Assembly (NCBI RefSeq): GCF_016586355.1 | Contig: NZ_BLYI01000024.1 | Location: forward strand, 83,233 to 147,232 | Direction: 5' to 3' | Length of the DNA stretch: 64,000 bases | Source of the DNA: Anaerostipes butyraticus | Lineage (GTDB): Bacteria > Bacillota > Clostridia > Lachnospirales > Lachnospiraceae | Shown here: positions 35,724 through 45,188 of the stretch, piece after piece | Layout: every line of letters starts with the position of its first letter | Position numbering within the stretch: the first letter of the stretch is position 1 | The notes under the pieces: generated by a model | Database searches by the model: none | Told to the model about the DNA's origin: nothing | Seen by the model: only the letters and a program-made list of their open reading frames with translations | Made by a program: the position numbers and the translations under genes

Positions 35724-36200
35724 ATGGGACATGTGTTTAAATTTCACAATGATGTAGATACAGACCAGATCATTGCGTCTCAGTATCTGCTGCTGCCAAA
35801 CATCGAAGAGATGAAAAAATATACATTTGAATCACTTGACAGAGAGTTTGCAGAGAAAGTAAAAGAAGGGGATATTGTAGTTGCCGGAGAAAATTTTGGA
35901 TGCGGCTCTTCCAGAGAGCAGGCGCCAAGCGTGCTGAAGGCGCTGGGGGTAAAAGCTGTGATTGCAAAATCTTTTGCAAGAATTTTTTATCGGAACTCCA
36001 TTAACATCGGACTTCCGGTTATTATCAGTAAAGATCTCTATGATAAAGTAGAAAATGGAGATGAGATTGATATTGATCTGACAGAAGGAAAGATTATAAC
36101 AGCCGGGGAAACGCTTCCGTGTACAAAACTTCCGCCGTATATGCAGAACATCCTGGATCACGGCGGACTGATCAATTTCCTGAATGAAGGAGAGGTGTAA
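35724..36200 (+). CDS. LeuD/DmdB-type dehydratase small subunit (first pair)
   Basis: This 158-residue small aconitase-fold subunit shows NDVDTDQIIASQYL at the start and NFGCGSSREQAPSVLKALGV, the classic swivel-domain signature. FARIFYRNSINIGLPVI contacts the substrate. With the next gene it would form a hydro-lyase of the isopropylmalate/dimethylmalate/homoaconitate group. The substrate loop (DTDQIIASQYL) differs from the second copy (DTDIIIPTEYL), which suggests a different substrate. Confidence 0.85.
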   Translation: MGHVFKFHNDVDTDQIIASQYLLLPNIEEMKKYTFESLDREFAEKVKEGDIVVAGENFGCGSSREQAPSVLKALGVKAVIAKSFARIFYRNSINIGLPVIISKDLYDKVENGDEIDIDLTEGKIITAGETLPCTKLPPYMQNILDHGGLINFLNEGEV

Positions 36201-36203
36201 AAA

Positions 36204-37460
36204 ATGGGAATGACAATTGGTGAAAAAATTATCGCAAGAGCGGCGAAGGTCGATGAAGTACATGCAGGTGAGATCCATACGATCGAGGTTGACCGGCTGA
36301 TGAGCAATGATGGAACAACACATCTGACCATTGATATGTATCATAATGATCTGAAGCACCCGAAAATCGCAGACAAAGATAAGATTGTATTTATTATGGA
36401 TCATAACGTTCCGGCAGAGAATCCAAAGACAGCGCAGGCTCACAGGAAGATGAGAAACTTCGCAAAGGAACATGGAATTGCTTTATATGAAGGAAAGGGA
36501 GTCTGCCATCAGATCATGGTGGAAAATTATGTATGTCCGGGTGAATTTATCATGGGAGCGGATTCTCATACATGCACCTATGGAGCGCTGGGAGCCTTCG
36601 GTACGGGAATCGGATGTACGGACTTTCTGTATGCCATGGTAACGGGACAGTCCTGGGTGCTGGTTCCGGAAACCATTCGTTTTGAACTGACAGGAAAATT
36701 AAGAAAAGGTGTCTATGCCAGAGATCTGATGCTGACGATCATCGGCATGGTAGGAGCCAATGGCTGCAATTACAAAGTCATGGAATTTGCAGGAGAAGGA
36801 GCTCATAATCTGGATATCGATGAACGTCTGGTTCTTTGTAATCTGGCTGTGGAAGCAGGGGCTAAGACAGGAATTGTAGAACCGGATGAAAAAGTTGCGG
36901 AATATCTGGAAAGCCGCGGCCGCAAGGCTGAAAACATGTTTGTAAGTGATGAAGACGCGGTATTTGAAAAAGTTTACCATATTAATCTGGATGAGATTGA
37001 GCCGGTAGTGGCAAGACCGCATCAGATTGACGATGTAGTGCCGGCAGACGAAGTGGGAGATGTCAGAATCGACGAGGCCTTTCTGGGATCCTGCAACAAC
37101 GGAAGAATTGAGGAATTTCGTGTGGCAGCTTCCATTCTGAAAGGGAAGAAAGTCAGCGATCATGTAAGGTTTATCATCGCTCCGGCTTCCAATGAAGTCT
37201 ATATCCAGGCTCTGGATGAAGGATTGATTGATATTTTCCTGGATGCAGGAGCGATGGTCATGAACAGCAACTGCAGTGTGTGCTGGGGAAGCTGCCAGGG
37301 TGTGATCGGAGAAGGAGAAGTTCTGATTTCAACCGGAACAAGAAACTTTAAAGGACGCGCAGGCCATCCGGATTCTTTTGTATATCTGGGATCAGCTGCA
37401 ACAGTGACAGCGTCAGCCATTGCAGGAAAAATTGTAACAGCTAAAGAGGATGAAGAATAA
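36204..37460 (+). CDS. LeuC/DmdA-type dehydratase large subunit (first pair)
   Basis: This 418-residue large subunit of the aconitase family holds a [4Fe-4S] cluster. Expected ligand cysteines are in FLGSCNNGRIEEF and NCSVCWGSCQG. Both differ from the consensus GSCTNGR and GCGxC of LeuC, although the Cys positions are kept. ADSHTCTYGALGAFGTGIG is the typical substrate/cluster region. It starts 3 bases after its small subunit. A hydro-lyase of a malate derivative is likely; isopropylmalate is not certain. Confidence 0.85.
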   Translation: MGMTIGEKIIARAAKVDEVHAGEIHTIEVDRLMSNDGTTHLTIDMYHNDLKHPKIADKDKIVFIMDHNVPAENPKTAQAHRKMRNFAKEHGIALYEGKGVCHQIMVENYVCPGEFIMGADSHTCTYGALGAFGTGIGCTDFLYAMVTGQSWVLVPETIRFELTGKLRKGVYARDLMLTIIGMVGANGCNYKVMEFAGEGAHNLDIDERLVLCNLAVEAGAKTGIVEPDEKVAEYLESRGRKAENMFVSDEDAVFEKVYHINLDEIEPVVARPHQIDDVVPADEVGDVRIDEAFLGSCNNGRIEEFRVAASILKGKKVSDHVRFIIAPASNEVYIQALDEGLIDIFLDAGAMVMNSNCSVCWGSCQGVIGEGEVLISTGTRNFKGRAGHPDSFVYLGSAATVTASAIAGKIVTAKEDEE

Positions 37461-37481
37461 GATAAGAAAAGGATGTTGAAG

Positions 37482-37973
37482 ATGGAACAATTCAAAGGAA
37501 AAGTATGGGTGCTGGGAGATGATATTGATACGGATATCATCATTCCAACAGAATATCTGGCCCTTCCATCTGTGGAAGATATGAAGCAGTATGGATTTTC
37601 ACCGCTCCGTCCGGAGCTGGCAGGACAGATCAAAGAAGGAGATATCATTGTTGCAGGAAAGAATTTCGGCTGCGGTTCCTCCAGGGAGCAGGCGCCGGAA
37701 ATTATCAAGGCACTTAAGATCAAGTGTGTTATTGCGAAATCTTTCGCAAGGATCTTCTTCCGGAATTCCATTAATAATGGCCTTCTGCTGATTGAAAATG
37801 ATCAGATTCAGGATCATGTAAAAGAAGGGGATACCATTGAAGTCACTCTGGGAGAAAAGATTACCCATGAAGGAAAAGATTATGCAATTCAGTCCCTTCC
37901 GGACAATCTGATGGAAATCATCAATGCAGGCGGTCTGGTCGAGGCAATGAAAAAAAGAAATGGGGTGAAATAA
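37482..37973 (+). CDS. leuD: 3-Isopropylmalate dehydratase-type small subunit (second pair)
   Basis: This 163-residue small subunit has DDIDTDIIIPTEYL, KNFGCGSSREQAPEIIKALKI and FARIFFRNSINNGLLLI. These match the short LeuD of Clostridia and archaea well. The ATG at 37482 is preferred (AAAAGG 9 bases upstream) over one at 37473. It pairs with the next gene, which starts at its stop codon. The name leuD follows from closeness to consensus; methylmalate or another substrate is possible. Confidence 0.8.
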   Translation: MEQFKGKVWVLGDDIDTDIIIPTEYLALPSVEDMKQYGFSPLRPELAGQIKEGDIIVAGKNFGCGSSREQAPEIIKALKIKCVIAKSFARIFFRNSINNGLLLIENDQIQDHVKEGDTIEVTLGEKITHEGKDYAIQSLPDNLMEIINAGGLVEAMKKRNGVK

Positions 37974-39215
37974 ATGGGACAGACAATCATTGAAAAAATC
38001 GTCAGCAGAAACATCGGTGCAGAAAGTGTAAAACCGGGAGAAATCGTGACAGTAAATGTTGACCGGGTCATGATCCATGATATTTTCATTCCGTTTGTTG
38101 CGGAAAAGTTTGAGGAAATGGGATTTACGAAGTTATGGGATCCGGACAAAGTAGTATTAATTTACGATCACATGGTGCCAGCGAGCACTGTGGATGATAT
38201 CCGTCATTTCAAAATAGGAGATGCTTTTGCTGAAAAATACGGTATGAAACATGTACACCGGAGTGACGGGATCTGCCATCAGCTGATGACAGAATGCGGA
38301 TATGCCAAGCCGGGAGATATTGTATTTGGAACGGATTCTCATACAACGACATATGGATGTGTCGGATGTTTTTCTTCTGGAATCGGTTATACAGAAATGG
38401 CTTCTATCCTTGGAACCGGAGAACTCTGGATTCGTGTACCGGAGACAATCAAGGTAGTGATCAATGGAAAGCTGCCGGAAAATGTAACATCAAAAGATGT
38501 CATCCTGCGTCTGATCGGGGATCTTGGCGCGGATGGAGCTACATACAAAGCCCTGGAGTTCTCAGGAAGCACTGTGGATGATATGACCGTTGCTTCCAGA
38601 ATGACTATGTCTAATATGGCCATTGAAGCAGGGGCAAAGGCTGCGCTGTTTGCTCCGGATGAGAAGACGGCGGAATACTCCAAAGTAAAATTATCAGATG
38701 TTGACTGGATCTATGGGGATGAGGATGCGTCATACTGCCGGACGATTACATATCAGGCAGAGGAATTGGTTCCTGTGACTGCATGTCCGTCTCAGGTAGA
38801 TAAGATTCGGGATGTAAAAGAAGTTGCCGGAACAAAGCTGGATCAGGTCTTTATCGGATCCTGCACCAACGGACGGCTGGAAGATCTGAAAGCTGCGGCC
38901 GAAATCCTGGATGGCAAGAAGGTAGCGGATTATGTGAAACTGATCGTGACGCCGGCCAGCCGCAAGATTTATAAAGAAGCGGCAGATGCAGGGTATCTGA
39001 AGATTTTAGCCAAAGCCGGAGCCATTATCACACAGCCTGGATGCGGCCTGTGCTGCGGCCGGGCAGGAGGGATCCTGACGGACGGCGAGAGAGTGCTGGC
39101 TACCAACAACCGAAATTTCCTTGGAAGAATGGGAACTTCTAAGGTAGAAATTTATCTGGCTTCACCGAAGACGGCGGCGGCATCCGCTGTTGCGGGAGAG
39201 ATTACTGAGGCTTAA
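37974..39215 (+). CDS. leuC: 3-Isopropylmalate dehydratase-type large subunit (second pair)
   Basis: This 413-residue [4Fe-4S] hydro-lyase subunit has ligand cysteines in IGSCTNGRLEDL and QPGCGLCCGRAGG, close to the LeuC consensus, and TDSHTTTYGCVGCFSSGIG. In leucine synthesis the complex isomerises 2- to 3-isopropylmalate. LeuA is encoded at 60.9-62.6 kb, but leuB is not in the window. It directly follows leuD without a gap. Confidence 0.8.
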   Translation: MGQTIIEKIVSRNIGAESVKPGEIVTVNVDRVMIHDIFIPFVAEKFEEMGFTKLWDPDKVVLIYDHMVPASTVDDIRHFKIGDAFAEKYGMKHVHRSDGICHQLMTECGYAKPGDIVFGTDSHTTTYGCVGCFSSGIGYTEMASILGTGELWIRVPETIKVVINGKLPENVTSKDVILRLIGDLGADGATYKALEFSGSTVDDMTVASRMTMSNMAIEAGAKAALFAPDEKTAEYSKVKLSDVDWIYGDEDASYCRTITYQAEELVPVTACPSQVDKIRDVKEVAGTKLDQVFIGSCTNGRLEDLKAAAEILDGKKVADYVKLIVTPASRKIYKEAADAGYLKILAKAGAIITQPGCGLCCGRAGGILTDGERVLATNNRNFLGRMGTSKVEIYLASPKTAAASAVAGEITEA

Positions 39216-39239
39216 GAAAAGAAAAGGGATGAGAAAGAC

Positions 39240-40412
39240 ATGACAAAGTTATTGATCTCACTGTTTGTGAAAAATCCGGACAATATTACAGATGCAAAAG
39301 TCCGCAGCGCTTATGGAAGCCTGGGAGGAGCGGTAGGAATTGTCTGCAACTTATTGCTGTTTGCGGGAAAATTTTTCGCCGGGATCATTACAGGGGCTAT
39401 TTCCATTACAGCGGATGCGTTCAATAATTTATCAGACGCCGCGTCTTCGATCATTACCCTGATCGGATTTTATATTGCAGGAAAACCGGCAGATGAAGAT
39501 CATCCGTTTGGACATGGAAGAATGGAGTATATTTCTGGTCTGATCGTATCCCTGGCCATTATTTTGATGGGATTTGAACTGCTGAAATCTTCTGTGACGA
39601 AGATCCTCCATCCGGAAGAGATACGGTTTCAGATGATTTCTGTTGTAATATTGATTATTTCTATTCTGGTAAAATTCTGGATGGCGGCGTTTAATACAAA
39701 GATAGGAAAAAAGATCCAGTCAGAAGCCATGAGAGCAACGGCCACGGACAGTCTCAATGACTGTGTCTCTACCGCTGCAGTTCTGGCGGGAATGCTGATT
39801 TTCTATTTCATGGGGCACAATCTGGACGGAATCATCGGTGTTCTGGTAGCATGTTTTGTGCTGTGGGGCGGCTATGGTTCCATCAAGGATACATTAAATC
39901 CGCTTCTGGGAGGAGTACCGGACGAGGAACTGGTAAAAAATATTGAAGATATGGTTATGTGTCATGATATGGTCATAGGAGTTCATGATATGATCGTGCA
40001 CGATTATGGCCCTGGACGCAGGATTGTATCTCTGCACGCAGAAGTACCTGCCAATGTGGATATTATGGAGGCTCATGATACGATCGATCATATTGAAATG
40101 CGTCTGATGCAGGAATACCAGTGTGAAGCAACGATCCACATGGATCCGGTAGTAACGGATGATGAACAGACAACGAAGACAAAAGAAAAAATAGAGAAAC
40201 TGATAAGACAGTATAACGATAAACTTTCCATTCATGATTTTCGTATGGTAACGGGAAAAACACATACGAATGTTATTTTTGATCTTGTGATACCGTACGG
40301 AAAAGAATATCAGGTAGGGAAAATTGTAAAAGAGATCCGGAAAAAGATCCACAATGAGATGCCAAATAATTATTTTGCTGTGATCAAAGTGGATCGGACT
40401 GCGGTGATATAA
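39240..40412 (+). CDS. Cation diffusion facilitator (CDF) family metal transporter
   Basis: This 390-residue CDF transporter has six membrane helices in the first 230 residues. Metal-site residues appear in AISITADAFNNLSDAAS and DHPFGHGRMEYI, and ATDSLNDCVSTAAV provides the second pair of acids. A long cytoplasmic C-terminal domain follows. Proton-driven export of Zn, Fe or Mn is usual; the HxxxD/DxxxD pattern here (AFNNLSD, TDSLND) fits the Mn/Fe type but does not prove it. It is last in the seven-gene unit that begins with the PqqD-like gene. Confidence 0.88.
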   Translation: MTKLLISLFVKNPDNITDAKVRSAYGSLGGAVGIVCNLLLFAGKFFAGIITGAISITADAFNNLSDAASSIITLIGFYIAGKPADEDHPFGHGRMEYISGLIVSLAIILMGFELLKSSVTKILHPEEIRFQMISVVILIISILVKFWMAAFNTKIGKKIQSEAMRATATDSLNDCVSTAAVLAGMLIFYFMGHNLDGIIGVLVACFVLWGGYGSIKDTLNPLLGGVPDEELVKNIEDMVMCHDMVIGVHDMIVHDYGPGRRIVSLHAEVPANVDIMEAHDTIDHIEMRLMQEYQCEATIHMDPVVTDDEQTTKTKEKIEKLIRQYNDKLSIHDFRMVTGKTHTNVIFDLVIPYGKEYQVGKIVKEIRKKIHNEMPNNYFAVIKVDRTAVI

Positions 40413-40418
40413 AGAAAG

Positions 40419-40490
40419 AGAATCCTGTTGTGTGCAGTGGCTCCAAAAGTCAGGCTTTTGGAAGACGGGCGCATTGACAGGATTCTTTTA
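40419..40490 (+). terminator. Branched terminator after the CDF gene
   Basis: Outer stem AGAATCCTGT (40419-40428) with 40477-40486 encloses a second hairpin CCAAAAG/CTTTTGG; a T-rich stretch follows. Confidence 0.75.
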
Positions 40491-40498
40491 TTTCTTCC

Positions 40499-40529
40499 TT
40501 GACAGTTCCCTTACGTCACCCTTTATGAT
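40499..40529 (+). promoter_or_regulatory. MerR-type promoter with 19-bp spacer
   Basis: TTGACA (40499-40504) and TATGAT (40524-40529) are separated by 19 bases rather than 17, with a TTACGTCA near-palindrome in the middle. This over-long spacing is the hallmark of promoters twisted into activity by MerR-family proteins, and the next gene encodes one. Confidence 0.8.
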
Positions 40530-40558
40530 AAGCTTATAGAAGATCAGGAGGTGCTGTC

Positions 40559-41743
40559 ATGACCAGGGATGGATATTATACATCAGGGGAATTTGCGAAA
40601 AAAGCCAATGTGACACTGCGCACGGTGCGTTATTATGACCGGCAGGGCATACTGAAACCCAGCAAGGTAGCCGGGAATGGCTATCGCTTGTATACAGATG
40701 CGGACTTTGCAAAGCTGCAGAAGATTCTGTCTCTGAAATATCTTGGATTTTCTCTTGATGAGATTATGACCATGACGATCAATGATGATGACCGGGATGA
40801 CATCAAAGAATCGATTCGTCTTCAGCTGAGTCTGGTCCAGAAGAAGATGGAACACCTGAAACTGGTGGAACAATCCCTGCAGGATATGGTCAGGAAAATG
40901 GAAGAATCCAAAGAGATAGACTGGAATGAAGTTGTGGAGCTGATCCATGTAACCAATATGGAAAAAGGACTGGTAGAACAGTATAAAAACGCGTCGAATC
41001 TGGATATCCGAATAGATCTTCACAAAAAATATTCACAGAATCCTGTTTCATGGTTTGACTGGATTTTTCAGAAACTGGAAATGAAAAAAGGAAGCCGGAT
41101 CCTGGAGCTTGGCTGCGGTACCGGAGAATTATGGAGAGGACATGAGGATAAGATTCCGGAAGATGTGAAGATCGTGCTTTCCGACCAGTCTGAAGGAATG
41201 GTAGAAGACGCACAGAAGCTTTTGGGATTTGGAGGAGGTATTTTTGAATATGAGACATTTCCATGTGAGAAAATACCGAAGGAAGAGAATTCTTTTGATC
41301 TTGTAATTGCCAACCATGTCCTGTTTTATGTAAAGGATCGGAGGAAAGCGCTGAAAGAAATCCGAAGAGTGCTGAAACCTGGCGGCATTTTTTTGTGCAG
41401 CACCTACGGCAGCCGTCATATGCAGGAGATTACACAGCTGGTGCAGGAATTTGACCAGAGGATTACATTGTCAGCCAATTGTTTGTATGATGAATTCGGC
41501 CTGGAAAATGGAAAAGAACAGCTTTTGGAAATTTTTGACGATGTGAAAAAAGAAAAGTACAAAGATGAACTGCTGGTGGATCAGCCGCAGCCTCTGGTTG
41601 CGTATATTTTATCCTGCCACGGAAACCAGCATGAGTATCTGGGCAAGCGGTATCAGGAATTTAAGGAATTTATCCGCAGACGGATGGAAAGAAAAGGAAA
41701 GATCCGGATAACGAAGGACGCCGGAATCTTTCTGTGTCGATAA
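40559..41743 (+). CDS. MerR regulator fused to a SAM-dependent methyltransferase
   Basis: This 394-residue protein has an N-terminal MerR winged helix (about residues 1-75; YTSGEFAKKANVTLRTVRYY), a dimerisation coiled coil (about 78-125) and a class I methyltransferase domain from about residue 165 (ILELGCGTGELW as motif I, FDLVIANHVLFYV as motif IV, VLKPGGIFLCS as motif V/VI). The methyltransferase takes the place of the usual drug-binding domain and may sense SAM or methylate a small molecule. Its promoter suggests autoregulation. AGGAGG precedes the ATG. The rfb genes start 31 bases after it and could be under its control. Confidence 0.88.
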   Translation: MTRDGYYTSGEFAKKANVTLRTVRYYDRQGILKPSKVAGNGYRLYTDADFAKLQKILSLKYLGFSLDEIMTMTINDDDRDDIKESIRLQLSLVQKKMEHLKLVEQSLQDMVRKMEESKEIDWNEVVELIHVTNMEKGLVEQYKNASNLDIRIDLHKKYSQNPVSWFDWIFQKLEMKKGSRILELGCGTGELWRGHEDKIPEDVKIVLSDQSEGMVEDAQKLLGFGGGIFEYETFPCEKIPKEENSFDLVIANHVLFYVKDRRKALKEIRRVLKPGGIFLCSTYGSRHMQEITQLVQEFDQRITLSANCLYDEFGLENGKEQLLEIFDDVKKEKYKDELLVDQPQPLVAYILSCHGNQHEYLGKRYQEFKEFIRRRMERKGKIRITKDAGIFLCR

Positions 41744-41774
41744 TAAAACAACGAAGAAGTCAAAGGAGGACGCA

Positions 41775-42620
41775 ATGAAAGTTTTAGTAACGGGTGTAAA
41801 GGGACAGCTTGGATATGATGTGGTCCGCGAGCTGGAAAAACGGCAGATCGAAGCTGTTGGAGTGGATGTAGAAGAAATGGACATTACGGACGCCGCTCAA
41901 GTGGAAACAGTCATTCGAAATGTGAATCCGGATGCAGTCATCCACTGCGCGGCTTATACAGCAGTCGATGCGGCGGAGGACAACGAAGAACTCTGCCGCA
42001 GGGTAAACGCTCAGGGAACGGAAAATGTTGCGAAAGTCTGTCAGGAAATGGATCTCAAAATGATGTACATCAGCACGGATTATGTATTCGATGGACAGGG
42101 AACAAGGCCATGGGAGCCGGATGACGAAAGAGATCCTTTAAATGTCTATGGACAGACAAAATATGAAGGGGAACTTGCAGTGGAAAAATATGTGGAGAAA
42201 TTTTTTATTGTCCGCATTGCCTGGGTATTTGGTGTGAATGGAAAGAATTTTATCAAAACGATGCTGAATCTCGGAAAGACCCACGATAAACTGACGGTTG
42301 TCAACGATCAGACCGGATCACCAACTTATACCTATGATCTGGCGAGACTTCTTGCAGATATGATACAAACAGATAAATACGGAAGATATCATGCGACCAA
42401 TGAGGGAATCTGTACCTGGTACGAATTTGCCTGTGAGATTTTCCGTCAGGCAGGTATGGATGTGGAAGTAGCGCCGGTAACCAGTGATGAATATCCGGCA
42501 AAAGCAAAACGTCCGGCAAACAGCAGAATGTCCAAGAAAAAACTGGACGAAAACGGATTTGAGCGTCTGCCGTCCTGGCAGGATGCCCTGAAACGGTATT
42601 TAAAGGAAATCGAAGCATAA
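41775..42620 (+). CDS. rfbD: dTDP-4-dehydrorhamnose reductase
   Basis: This 281-residue short-chain dehydrogenase has VTGVKGQLGYDVV as the nucleotide-binding motif and the catalytic Tyr/Lys in DPLNVYGQTKYEGE. It reduces dTDP-4-dehydro-L-rhamnose to dTDP-L-rhamnose, the last step of the pathway. It is first in the order rfbD-rfbC-rfbA-rfbB. Confidence 0.94.
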   Translation: MKVLVTGVKGQLGYDVVRELEKRQIEAVGVDVEEMDITDAAQVETVIRNVNPDAVIHCAAYTAVDAAEDNEELCRRVNAQGTENVAKVCQEMDLKMMYISTDYVFDGQGTRPWEPDDERDPLNVYGQTKYEGELAVEKYVEKFFIVRIAWVFGVNGKNFIKTMLNLGKTHDKLTVVNDQTGSPTYTYDLARLLADMIQTDKYGRYHATNEGICTWYEFACEIFRQAGMDVEVAPVTSDEYPAKAKRPANSRMSKKKLDENGFERLPSWQDALKRYLKEIEA

Positions 42621-42633
42621 GGAGGAAGATACA

Positions 42634-43188
42634 ATGGGAAAGATCAAAGTAACGCCGTGTGAGATTGAGGGACTTTATGTTATTGAGCCTACGGTATTTA
42701 AAGACGAAAGAGGATATTTTGTAGAGACATATAATCAGAATGATATGAAAGAAGCAGGACTTGATATGGTGTTTGTGCAGGATAATCAGTCTATGTCCGT
42801 GCGTGGAGTGCTCCGGGGTCTGCATTTTCAGAAGCAGTATCCTCAGGGAAAATTAGTTCGTGTTGTCCGCGGGAAAGTCTTTGACGTGGCAGTGGATTTA
42901 AGAGCTGATTCCAAAACCTATGGAAAATGGTTTGGAGTAGAGCTGTCAGATGAAAATATGAAACAGTTTTATATTCCGGAAGGTTTTGCCCATGGATTTC
43001 TTGTACTTTCTGACGTAGCGGAATTCTGCTATAAATGTACCGATTTCTATCATCCGGGAGATGAAGGCGGACTGCTTTGGAATGATGAGGAAATTGGAGT
43101 TCAGTGGCCGCTGGAAGAAGGTGTGGATCTGATTATTTCAGAAAAAGACAAAAAATGGAAGGGATTAAGCGAAACATTTCATTTTTAA
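42634..43188 (+). CDS. rfbC: dTDP-4-dehydrorhamnose 3,5-epimerase
   Basis: This 184-residue cupin enzyme has FKDERGYFVETY near the start, RGLHFQKQYPQGKLVRVV with the catalytic His, and FYIPEGFAHGFLVLSD. It epimerises dTDP-4-dehydro-6-deoxyglucose at C3 and C5. AAGGAGG precedes the start, 13 bases after rfbD. Confidence 0.95.
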   Translation: MGKIKVTPCEIEGLYVIEPTVFKDERGYFVETYNQNDMKEAGLDMVFVQDNQSMSVRGVLRGLHFQKQYPQGKLVRVVRGKVFDVAVDLRADSKTYGKWFGVELSDENMKQFYIPEGFAHGFLVLSDVAEFCYKCTDFYHPGDEGGLLWNDEEIGVQWPLEEGVDLIISEKDKKWKGLSETFHF

Positions 43189-43226
43189 AAGAAATCTGCC
43201 AAAAGAGAAAGGAAGGGTGATATCCT

Positions 43227-44108
43227 ATGAAAGGAATTATACTTGCAGGCGGTTCCGGAACCAGGCTCTATCCGCTGACAATGGTAACTTCAAAACAGCT
43301 GCTGCCGATTTATGACAAGCCGATGATCTATTATCCGATGTCAGTGCTGATGAATGCAGGGATCCGGGATATCCTGATCATTTCAACTCCGGATGATACA
43401 CCGAGATTTCAGGCGCTTCTGGGAGATGGACACCAGTTTGGCATTCATCTGTCTTATGAGGTACAGCCGTCTCCGGACGGACTGGCGCAGGCCTTTATCA
43501 TCGGAGAAGACTTTATCGGAGACGATAATGTAGCCATGGTGCTGGGCGACAATATTTTCCACGGCCACGGCCTTACCAAGCGGCTTCGGAGAGCTGCCAA
43601 CAAAAAGCAGGGAGCGACGGTATTTGGGTATTACGTCGATGACCCGGAGCGTTTTGGAATTGTAGAATTCGATGAAAATGGAACCGCGGTTTCCATCGAG
43701 GAAAAACCGGAACATCCAAAATCCAATTACTGTGTTACCGGACTGTACTTTTATGACAACCGGGTAGTTCAGTATGCCAAAGAACTGAAACCATCCGCCA
43801 GAGGAGAACTGGAAATTACGGATCTTAACAAGATCTATCTGGAAAAAGGAGAACTGGAAGTGGAACTCCTGGGCCAGGGATTTACATGGCTGGATACGGG
43901 AACCCACGAGTCTCTGGTGGAAGCTACCAATTTTGTAAAGACCGTGGAAACTCATCAGCACAGGAAGATTGCCTGCCTGGAAGAAATCGCGTATCTGAAT
44001 CACTGGATTACAAAAGATCAGATGTTAAAAGATATTGAACCATTGAAAAAGAATCAGTATGGACAATATCTGATGGATGTCATGGCAGGAAAATTTTTAG
44101 ATAAGTAA
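43227..44108 (+). CDS. rfbA: Glucose-1-phosphate thymidylyltransferase
   Basis: This 293-residue nucleotidyltransferase begins with the signature [16 protein letters not shown] and contains [12 protein letters not shown] and [17 protein letters not shown] [10 protein letters not shown]. It joins dTTP and glucose-1-phosphate to dTDP-glucose, the first step and usual feedback point of the rhamnose pathway. Confidence 0.96.
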   Translation: MKGIILAGGSGTRLYPLTMVTSKQLLPIYDKPMIYYPMSVLMNAGIRDILIISTPDDTPRFQALLGDGHQFGIHLSYEVQPSPDGLAQAFIIGEDFIGDDNVAMVLGDNIFHGHGLTKRLRRAANKKQGATVFGYYVDDPERFGIVEFDENGTAVSIEEKPEHPKSNYCVTGLYFYDNRVVQYAKELKPSARGELEITDLNKIYLEKGELEVELLGQGFTWLDTGTHESLVEATNFVKTVETHQHRKIACLEEIAYLNHWITKDQMLKDIEPLKKNQYGQYLMDVMAGKFLDK

Positions 44109-44121
44109 GGAGAAACAGCAA

Positions 44122-45144
44122 ATGAAAATATTAGTAACAGGAGGAGCCGGATTTATCGGAGGAAATTTTATCCATCATATGGTGAATAAATATCCGGAGG
44201 ATGAGATCGTAAACCTTGATCTTCTGACCTATGCGGGAAATCTTGAGACTTTAAAACCGGTAGAGGATAAGCCAAATTACCGGTTTGTAAAAGGAGATAT
44301 TGCGGACCGTCCGTTTATTATGGATTTGTTTGAAAAGGAAAAATTCGATATTGTGGTCAATTTTGCGGCGGAAAGCCATGTAGACCGTTCCATCGAAGAT
44401 CCTTCTATCTTTGTAAGAACTAACGTGGAAGGAACCGTTGTGCTTCTGGATGCTTCCAGAAAATACGGAGTGAAACGGTATCATCAGGTATCAACCGATG
44501 AAGTGTACGGAGATCTTCCGCTGGACCGTCCGGATCTGTTTTTCACAGAGGAAACCCCGCTGCATACGTCCAGCCCTTACAGCAGTTCCAAAGCCAGCGC
44601 AGACTTATTTGTTCTGGCATATTACCGGACATTTGGGCTCCCGGTGACTATTTCCAGGTGCTCCAATAATTATGGACCATATCATTTTCCGGAAAAGCTG
44701 ATTCCATTGATGATCAGCCGCGCTCTGGCAGATGAAGAACTGCCGGTTTATGGAAAAGGAGAAAATGTCAGAGACTGGCTGCATGTATCTGATCATTGTG
44801 AAGCCATTGATCTGATCATACACAAGGGAAGAGTGGGTGAAGTCTATAATGTAGGAGGACATAACGAACGAACCAATCTGGAAGTGGTAAAAACCATTCT
44901 TCATGCCCTGAACAAACCGGAAAGTCTGATTAAATTTGTCACAGACCGCCCGGGTCATGATATGCGCTATGCGATTGATCCGACAAAACTGGAAACTGAA
45001 CTGGGATGGAAGCCAAAATATAATTTTGATACCGGAATTGCCCAGACTATCCAGTGGTATCTGGACAATAAAGAATGGTGGCAGAATATCTTATCTGGGG
45101 AGTACGCAAATTACTTTGAAAAAATGTACGGAGAACGACTTTAA
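44122..45144 (+). CDS. rfbB: dTDP-glucose 4,6-dehydratase
   Basis: This 340-residue extended SDR enzyme has VTGGAGFIGGNFI, NFAAESHVDRSIE, the STDEVYGDL segment and the catalytic YSSSKASAD. It converts dTDP-glucose to dTDP-4-dehydro-6-deoxyglucose. Together the four genes give the whole dTDP-L-rhamnose pathway, but no rhamnosyltransferase is in the window. Confidence 0.96.
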   Translation: MKILVTGGAGFIGGNFIHHMVNKYPEDEIVNLDLLTYAGNLETLKPVEDKPNYRFVKGDIADRPFIMDLFEKEKFDIVVNFAAESHVDRSIEDPSIFVRTNVEGTVVLLDASRKYGVKRYHQVSTDEVYGDLPLDRPDLFFTEETPLHTSSPYSSSKASADLFVLAYYRTFGLPVTISRCSNNYGPYHFPEKLIPLMISRALADEELPVYGKGENVRDWLHVSDHCEAIDLIIHKGRVGEVYNVGGHNERTNLEVVKTILHALNKPESLIKFVTDRPGHDMRYAIDPTKLETELGWKPKYNFDTGIAQTIQWYLDNKEWWQNILSGEYANYFEKMYGERL

Positions 45145-45152
45145 AGACAGGG

Positions 45153-45183
45153 AAGGGAAGCGCCGGCAGTGCTTCCCTTTCTC
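45153..45183. terminator. Terminator between rfbB and the convergent HAD gene
   Basis: Nine-bp stem AAGGGAAGC (45153-45161) with 45171-45179; short T/C-rich tail, moderate strength. Confidence 0.7.
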
Positions 45184-45188
45184 ATATG

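Noticed and set aside
42301..42825. 174-codon minus-strand frame across rfbD/rfbC
   Set aside because: Antisense shadow of two clear rfb genes.
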